Shown in pieces: positions 57,500-64,000 of a stretch of DNA of 64,000 bases. Position numbers and translations under genes: made by a program. Origin of the DNA: Vanrija pseudolonga (lineage: Eukaryota > Basidiomycota > Tremellomycetes > Trichosporonales > Trichosporonaceae); the NCBI RefSeq assembly GCF_020906515.1, contig NC_085849.1, positions 868,001 through 932,000 of the forward strand, read 5' to 3'. Below the pieces are notes generated by a model that had not been told where the DNA came from, did not search any database, and saw nothing but the letters and a program-made list of their open reading frames with translations. The first letter of the stretch is position 1, and each line of letters starts with the position of its first letter.

Positions 57500-58657
57500 A
57501 TGTCAACAGCAGCAGAGCAGACCGACCTCCTCCCGGGCCAGAACCTCGCACACCTCCTCCCGCCGTCGTGGAAGCAGGTCATCCCTACCTGGTTCGCCGA
57601 GGACACGCCGTCCTACGACTGGGCGGGCTTCGTCGTCGGCGAGGAGGAGCAGGATGCGATCTTGTGGGGCAAGAGCGGGGTGGGTGGCGGGGTGGCGACG
57701 GCTTGGGGACCGTATCTTACTGACTGCCACAGGGCGTTGTCGCTGGCGTGCCGTTCTTTGACGAGATCTTCAAGTATGTCGACTGCACGTGAGTTGAGCT
57801 GGCTCGGACCTCCGTGCTCCCCCCTGACGGACCCCACACAGTGTCGAGTGGCTCGTCCCCGAGGGCACCGTGATCCCAGACGGCGCCAAGACCAAGGTGG
57901 CCGTCGTGCGCGGCAAGGCGCGCGACCTGCTGCTCGGCGAGCGCGTCGGCCTCAACCTCCTCGCGCGCGCTTCCGGCATCGCGACCGTCTCGCGCCGGTT
58001 CCGCGACCTCGCGCGCGAGGAGGGCTGGGGCGGCGTGATCGCCGGCACGCGCAAGACGACGCCAGGTGAGTTACTCGGCCTCTGGGAGCCTTACTGAGCT
58101 GACGGCGGCAGGCTTCCGCATCGTCGAGAAGTACGGCATGATTGTCGGCGGCATCGACCCCCACCGCCACGACCTCTCGTCCATGGTCATGCTCAAGGAC
58201 AACCACATCTGGGCCCATGGTGCGTGCTTCTCCGTGGGCTGGCCTGGGGCGGTGCTGACGCTTCAGGATCAATCACCAACGCCGTCAAGGCTGTGCGCCG
58301 CGTCGCGGGCTTCTCGCTGCTGGTCAATGTCGAGTGCCAGGACTTTGCAGAGGCCGACGAGGCGATCGCTGCCGGCGCCAACATTGTCATGCTCGACAAC
58401 CTCGTCGGCGCCGAGCTGCACGGCGCAGCCAAGCAGCTCAAGGACAAGTGGCGCGGCAAGCGCGAGTTCCTGATCGAGACGAGCGGCGGTATCGTCGAGG
58501 GCTCGCTCACGAGCCGCGTCGGCCCGGGTGAGTACTACTCGTCGAGCCAGGAGCCAGCTGACACACATCAGACATCGACATCCTCTCCACGTCCGCCGTG
58601 CACCAGGGCACACCGCACGTCGACTTCTCGCTCAAGATCCAGCCACGGAAGAAGTAG
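57500..58657 (+). CDS. BNA6: Quinolinate (nicotinate-nucleotide) phosphoribosyltransferase
   Basis: Six exons: 57500-57679, 57733-57788, 57842-58065, 58112-58219, 58267-58527 and 58572-58657; 304 residues. In order: [15 protein letters not shown] and [12 protein letters not shown] at the N-terminus, [29 protein letters not shown], the PRPP/quinolinate-site [72 protein letters not shown] and [21 protein letters not shown]. It makes nicotinate mononucleotide from quinolinate and PRPP, the join of the kynurenine route to NAD. All key arginines and lysines of the family are in place. Confidence 0.96.
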
Positions 58658-59763
58658 GCGGGCGTCACGAAAACGACATAATGGTATGGTTGGTTGGTTG
58701 GCTAGAGGCATGCAGCGGGTGTGTGATTATGATGATGTGGGGGTCATGGCCGGGGCGGGCGCCGGGGCTCTGCAGGTCGTGCTTGGTTCAGTGGGTCGTG
58801 GCTCGTCGGCGATGGTGCTGGGATCGTATTGCGCGGTGTGCTGGTCTGAGCCAGCTTGGTGGTGTTACAGTTCACTGAGTGCGCCGTCAGCTAGCCAGCT
58901 CGCCTCGCTCCTGTCTCGCTCACGGTAGCGTCATTTCCCCGACACGGGGGTCATGGGCTCGCAGGGCTTCGGGGGCGGGTGCGGCGTGTCCCCCGGGCGC
59001 ATGGTTGTGTTCTTGTTCTTGTTATGCGAGCGAGCGTGCGTGTGGTGCGGTGGCCGCGAGGCAAGCGCAAGTGGCAACGTCGTGCCGAGCGACAAGGACA
59101 GCCAGTTACATATGGCCCGCGAAGCGTGAAGGTCATGGGGTTCGGACGTGGTACGATCGCCGGCTGGCTTGCTTCGATGCTTGCTCCATGACGACAGCAC
59201 CGGCGAACGCGGACCCCACGACATACATAGTGGGCGAGGCGTTGGCGCTGGTCGGAATGGCGCTCGCTGCTGGCGCCAAGTCGTACCGCGGGTGTGCTTC
59301 TGTGACGGCATGTGGCACTAACTCGGTGCCCCCTATCCTAGTCACCGACCGACAGCCATCAATCGCCGTGCCCCACTTCTTTTTGCATGTTATACATTGC
59401 TTTCTCAGCGTCATTGGCCTACGGTCGCCTGCTTCTCTCGCCATCTGCTAGAATACACATGAATTTTTTTCTACTTTGCGAGCTCTTTTGGTGTTCATCC
59501 GGTCGTGACTTGTTGTAAATGCGACCGGTACGTGGTCATTGTCTCGCTAGTTCTGGTGGTGGTGGTGGTGCAGAGAGCGGGGAGTGAAGTGTGCGAAAGG
59601 CCACTCGGCGGCGGGTGGTCGAGCATGTTGGAGCCCGAATCCAGCCGGGTTGAAGAGGGTATGCAATGCGGGGGAATCAGTTGGTAATGTTGATGAGGTG
59701 TTTGGTTGAAGTGCTAAGTCCGGAAGGAGGAGTGGAGGTGACGGCTCAAGACTGGGAATCGGC
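58658..59763. other. Convergent intergenic, BNA6/EPL1
   Basis: 1.1 kb of 3' flank. No gene supported; frames such as 58879-59451 lack any known motif. Confidence 0.5.
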
Positions 59764-62700
59764 CTACGAGCGCTGGGCCTGCGCTTGCGGCGTAGGCGGC
59801 GTCGTTCCCGCCAGCCGCGCGGCAGCGTGGGCGGGTAACTTGAGCTGGAGCTGCGCCGGTGTCATGCCTGGGCTGCCGAAAGGAGCCTGGGTAGCAGCTC
59901 CGTTCGCGGCGACCTGAGGCTGGCCCACAGCGACCTGGGCAACAGCAGCTTGTTGGGCTTGCTGGGCCTGCTGGGCGGCGGCGAGCTTGGCCATGCTGAT
60001 GAGGCGGGCTCTGTTCCGAGCGTCCAGGAAGCCCTGAACGTTGGTGCCAAAGCCGTTCTGCTGGGCAAGCTGGGCAAGCTCACGTCGCTGCTCGGCAGTC
60101 GAAGCCTCAAAGCTGACGTCCCCGGTGGCCGCTTGCTGGTTCTGCGCCTGTTGGGCGAGAACATGCGCGCGTGCCGCCGCCATTCTCTGCTGCTGGATCT
60201 GCGGGTCGATGGCGCCGACAGGGCTAGGAACGCCAGGCGTACCGTTGGCGACGGCCACGTACGGCTTGCCGTTCTGCATGACCATGCCGCCGTTGACAAT
60301 CTGGGGAGATTGTTGTCCGCCATTGGCGGCAAGGGCGGCGAGCTGGGCCTGCTGTTGTTGCTGCTGCTGAGCTTGCTGCTGGGCCTGTTGTTGCTGAGCC
60401 TGCTGCTGGAGGGCAGCCTGCTGGGCAGCGGCCTGCTGCGGCGAAGCCGAGGCGCGAGCAACGTCCTGCGCAGACGGTCTCTTGACCGCAACCGGTCTGC
60501 CGTTCTGAGGGACGCCGTTCGGCGGCAGCATCTGAGGCGTGCCGTTCGGTGTGGCAACACCACCGGTCGGGGTAGTCTGAGCCTGAGCCTGGCCCTGGGC
60601 TTGCGCCTGGGCCTGAGCTTGAGCCTGAGCGTAGGCCGCCTGCTGTTGTTGCTGAAGCCTGGCCTGCTCCATCGCTTGCTGCTGCTGCTGGGCAAGAAGC
60701 TGGAAGCGCTGGAGCTGCTCCATCTGCTGCTGCTGGATCATCTGCTGCTGGTATGCGACAATCTGGGGGTTTGTCGGGGCGGGCTTGATAAACTTGGGCG
60801 GCGGTGGCAAATCCTGAGGTGCTTCGAGGTCCATCTGGGCCTGGGCGAGGAAGGAGACGTCGGGGCGGAGCTTGGCCAAGTCGTCCTCCTGAAGAAGGGT
60901 GACACGGTGGCGAACGTATTGGTCCTTGTAGTCGTCCAAGACCACACGGTCCTCGTCACCAGAGAAGCCCATGCCAACACCAGTGCCGCCACCACGAGCG
61001 GCATCATATCGCACAATCTCGTTGATCTTCTGGCGTTTCTGGCTGTGGGCATCGGCGAGCTCATCGTCACCGCCGTCGAGAACGTCGTCGATAGACCTCA
61101 GGCGTCGGTATGAGCGCTGGTGCGAGCTAAAAGTGTCCGGGAAGAACCAATCCTTGAGCTTGTCGGGAGAAGTGGGCATGGCGCCGCGTCGCGAGGCAAA
61201 GGTTGGCAGGCGACGGTCGAGATGAACACGTCCGGCACGGCCACGACGCAGGCGGAAGGCCATGGGGCTGACGAGTCGGTCCTGGTCGTCCGAGTCCGAG
61301 TCATCCGTGTCGGGGCTAGATCTATAGAGGGGGTCGAGAACATTGATGGGGCGGAAGGCATGCGAGGCATGCGACGCGGGAAGAGGCTGATACGAAGAGT
61401 CGGTGTAGTCATCCCACGAAGCGTCGGCGGCCTTGCGCCGGCCGAGCTCCTCGTCGAGCTTGGCGTGCAACGCCTGCAATCGCTCGCGAATAGCATCGGG
61501 TGCCATCGACTTGCCCGGCTGCGAAGAGCGCTCGTAAGCACGCTGCGCTTCCAGGGCACGGTCCCGTCGCTCGCGGTCGTCCTTCTCTCGGTCGACCTGC
61601 TTGCGGTTGCGGGGGATGTTGGTGTTGGTGGTAGAGAGCGGGTGGCCAAACCCAGCGGCGGACTGCTGGACGGCAGCAGCTGCAACCAAAGCCGCAGCTG
61701 CACCTGTCTGGCGGCCTGTAATAATCTCTTCCTCGTCTCGCGAGACACCGAGTGAAGGCCATCGGCGTTTGGTCTCGAAGAGCTTCCACTTGGCCTCCCA
61801 GACATCCTTTTCGGCCTTGTAGAGCGTCTTCTTCTCCGTCTCGCGGTTGAGGACGAGTTTGGCGAGGTCGTGAGCACGGCGAAGCTCGTACTGGAGCTTC
61901 TGCATCTGCTCGACCGAGAAGTTGTCGGTACGGCGAGTCTTGCGTGCAGCACGGACGTCACGGCGACGGAAACAGACATACGGGTCTCCGTCGTTGGTTT
62001 CGTCGTAGTTGAGCTGCGGCATGATCGACTTGCCTTCACGAGCCTCTCGCCTCGTCTTCCAGTGAGGGAAGACGGAGCGAGCCATGCGGGCGAGGACACG
62101 GCATTCGGGGATGCCCTTGGGCACCTCGAAGCCGGGGTAGAAGGAAGCGGCAAGCGGGGACGAGAACAGAGGCTCGACATGGCTGAACAAGGGCATGAGG
62201 GAGAGGTTTGTGTGCAGCATGGGGACAGTGTCCTCGGCGTGCTTCTCGAGAACACCCATGATGTACTCGAAAGTGTCCTCGGAGATGTGGAGCGCGGCCG
62301 GAGGCTCGCCCTTCTCCTTCTCCTTGCCCTTGGTGCGGCGCTCGCCACGGCCCTGGGCTGGGCTGGTGGGAGTCGCCGTCGTGCCATTAGCCGTGCCGTT
62401 CTCGCCGCTGCCACCTTCCGCCTTGGCGTTGAAGGAAGTGAGCCAGGTAAGGTCTTCGTCGTCCATGCAGTAGTTCAGACCGCCCGAGCCGCCCGAGCTT
62501 TCCTCTACAGTGTCGCTAAAGCGAATGTAGTTGACGGGCTCGTGGAACTTGTGGGCCTGGTACAGCTTGGCATAGTTGATGTTGTCGATTAAACCAGTGG
62601 CATCGGGGGTGGGGATGTGGTAGTTGAGCGTAGCGTTGGCCGACGTGCCGTTGGCAGCAGCTGCCTTTTCAGCAGGAGCTGACTCTGGCTTTGTCGAAGC

Positions 62701-63447
62701 CGCACGCGAGGTGTTGGGGCTGGACGGCTTGGTCGCATCGCGCGAGTGGAGTAAGGAGGCCGAGGAGAGTGCAGCTTGGAGATGGTGTTCCTGTGATGGT
62801 GGTTAGTATTTGGACGATTCGCCACATTGGAGCCACAGCCATGGGAAGTGCCGCAAAGGGAAGGTGAAAAGAAGGAAGGAGCTGGGCGTGGGAGGATTTG
62901 CCGCCCAGCTATGGAGGGGATGGGATGCACTGTAGAGTGAGGGGGTGCATTGCACTGGCCGCAAGAGGTCGTGTGCTGGGCAGCGGCCCCCTCTCTGGCA
63001 TGCCAGAAGCCACACTGATGGCACAGATTATTGTGTGTGTGTGTGCCCCGTGTGTGGATTGTGTGTCGTGTCCGTCGAAGGTGGTGGTGCGGTAGGGTCG
63101 GCTGACACGTCGGCCCTTGCCTCGTTTTCGTCGGGGCTGTGCGGTTCCCACGCCGCCGCCGACTTTCGAGACCGTTTTGATGGCGAACGGCCTATGTATA
63201 CCACCTCCGCATGCATAGGAAAAGTTGTAGAGCGGTCGCTACTCACCAAGAGCTCGCCAGTCTCGACTCCTTTGGCGCCGACATGTTGGTTCTTGGTGGC
63301 CTCTCCGGATGCTGAGTCACTGTTCCAAACAATGGTTTCGGCTGCGCTTAGGTCGACCTTGTCCGATCCCCTGTAGACGAGGAGTTTGGTCTTGTTGGTG
63401 ACTCGTCCGGCACGCCGCGACGTGGTCACCATCCTGCCGGACGTCAT
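59764..63447 (-). CDS. EPL1: Enhancer of polycomb-like, NuA4 acetyltransferase scaffold
   Basis: Two exons, 63247-63447 and 59764-62790; 1075 residues. Exon 1 encodes the EPcA start (RRAGRVTNKTKLLVYRGSD, HVGAKGVETGELL), which joins in frame to EHHLQAALSSASLLHSRD, NYHIPTPDATG and then NYAKLYQAHKFHEPVNYIRFSDT with CMDDEDLTWL, all characteristic of Epl1. The EPcA domain continues to ~400 with a Lys/Arg coiled coil (RRTDNFSVEQMQKLQYELRR). The C-terminal third is glutamine/alanine-rich. Epl1 holds Esa1, Yng2 and Eaf6 together in Piccolo NuA4, which acetylates H4 and H2A. The single intron is 456 nt (62791-63246), the longest found here, with CTAAC near its acceptor. Confidence 0.94.
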
Positions 63448-64000
63448 GCACGGGGCTGGGGGGGTGGGGGGGTGGTGAGGCCGCAATGAAGCGGTCTCGG
63501 TGCTGTCGTTTGGAGCGGGCTCGACGACGATTTACCGCGGGCCCGTCCGATAGCTTTGGGTGTGGGGTGGGGGTGGTGGAGCCTGCTAGAGGGCGTGACA
63601 CTGCAAAGAAGGGGTGCTGGCCGGCCGAGCCAAAGGGCGGTGCGTGCACGGCGGGAACGGGTTGGGCACTCGAAGGTGAAAAGGCGACGGGTGGCCAATC
63701 ACGAGCGAGAATTCCGCCAGGCGGCCAGTAGGCTACGACAATGACAGACTGGGCTCAGTGTGAAAATCTGCAACGGGCAAAGGGGCGGCAGGGCAACCTA
63801 GAAGCGCCATCAAGCCCCAATTTGATCCCGCTCAGCCACGGTTGTGACACTAACACCGACTTGTGGCGAAGCGGGACCTTTTGGGATATCAGACCCACAG
63901 GGTCACCACCATCACTGACGACATGAGCCACACAACACCTGACTGCCACCACACCACACACACAACAAACACGCGACCATGCAATGCAACCCTGCGAGTT
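63448..64000. other. EPL1 upstream region to window edge
   Basis: Promoter and leader of EPL1. No other gene seen up to the right edge; CA-rich repeats at about 63920-63975. Confidence 0.5.

Noticed and set aside
1-64000. Transposons, LTR or virus-like remnants
   Set aside because: No reverse transcriptase, integrase, transposase, capsid-like frame or long terminal repeat was seen.

Overview
This 64-kb window is nuclear DNA of a fungus, most likely a basidiomycete yeast of the Tremellomycetes (Trichosporonales/Cryptococcus side). The evidence is GC-rich coding sequence with C-ending codons, almost every gene broken by small spliceosomal introns (about 30-165 nt) with GTGAGT/GTACGT donors and CTAAC/CTGAC branch sites, and a fungal gene set: VTC polyphosphate polymerase, homoisocitrate dehydrogenase, HapX, FTR1, GIS2, and cell-wall KRE9/KNH-type GPI proteins. 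The placement is inferred from style and gene content, since no rRNA or marker gene is present. I see no transposon, viral remnant, CRISPR array, rRNA or tRNA.

Layout, left to right: VTC4 (+, cut by the left edge) with a minisatellite just after its stop; a MADS-box-like gene and an acidic hypothetical gene (-); PGS1 (-) and LYS12 (+), divergent from a 239-bp spacer; ZNG1 (+); GIS2 (-); a KRE9/KNH-like GPI gene (+); the G-protein beta gene GPB1 (+); a second, inverted KRE9/KNH-like gene (-); BBC1 (-, SH3/proline-rich); CTI6 (-, PHD finger); MYG1 (+); CUE2 (-); ENP1/bystin (+); a 65-residue HMG/YABBY-like gene in seven exons (+); a MATE transporter (+); SDS22 (+); HAPX (-) and FTR1 (+), divergent over 1.7 kb; an LRR-DH-PH RhoGEF (-); BNA6 (+); EPL1 (-). 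That is 23 genes, mostly housekeeping, with exon boundaries resolved for 18 of the 19 intron-containing models (the second KNH-like gene keeps one unresolved donor).

Functional links: HAPX and FTR1 form an iron-homeostasis pair, regulator facing high-affinity permease. The DNA between them carries three perfect ATCWGATAA motifs, the site of fungal GATA-type iron repressors. PGS1 (cardiolipin), LYS12 (lysine), BNA6 (NAD) and VTC4 (polyphosphate) are metabolic. CTI6 (Rpd3L deacetylase) and EPL1 (NuA4 acetyltransferase) are chromatin factors. GPB1, BBC1 and the RhoGEF act in signalling and cortical actin.

The most unusual features are the iron-promoter architecture, the divergent MADS-like gene with a Tyr-rich repeat tail, the tiny many-intron HMG-like gene, microexons of 5 and 11 nt in GIS2, a GC-AG intron in LYS12, several 30-34-nt introns, and a KNH-like paralogue that seems to have lost a splice donor. 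Five stretches longer than 1.6 kb (11.3-13.0, 14.1-16.4, 34.1-36.1, 45.1-46.8 and 53.2-57.5 kb) hold no gene I can defend.
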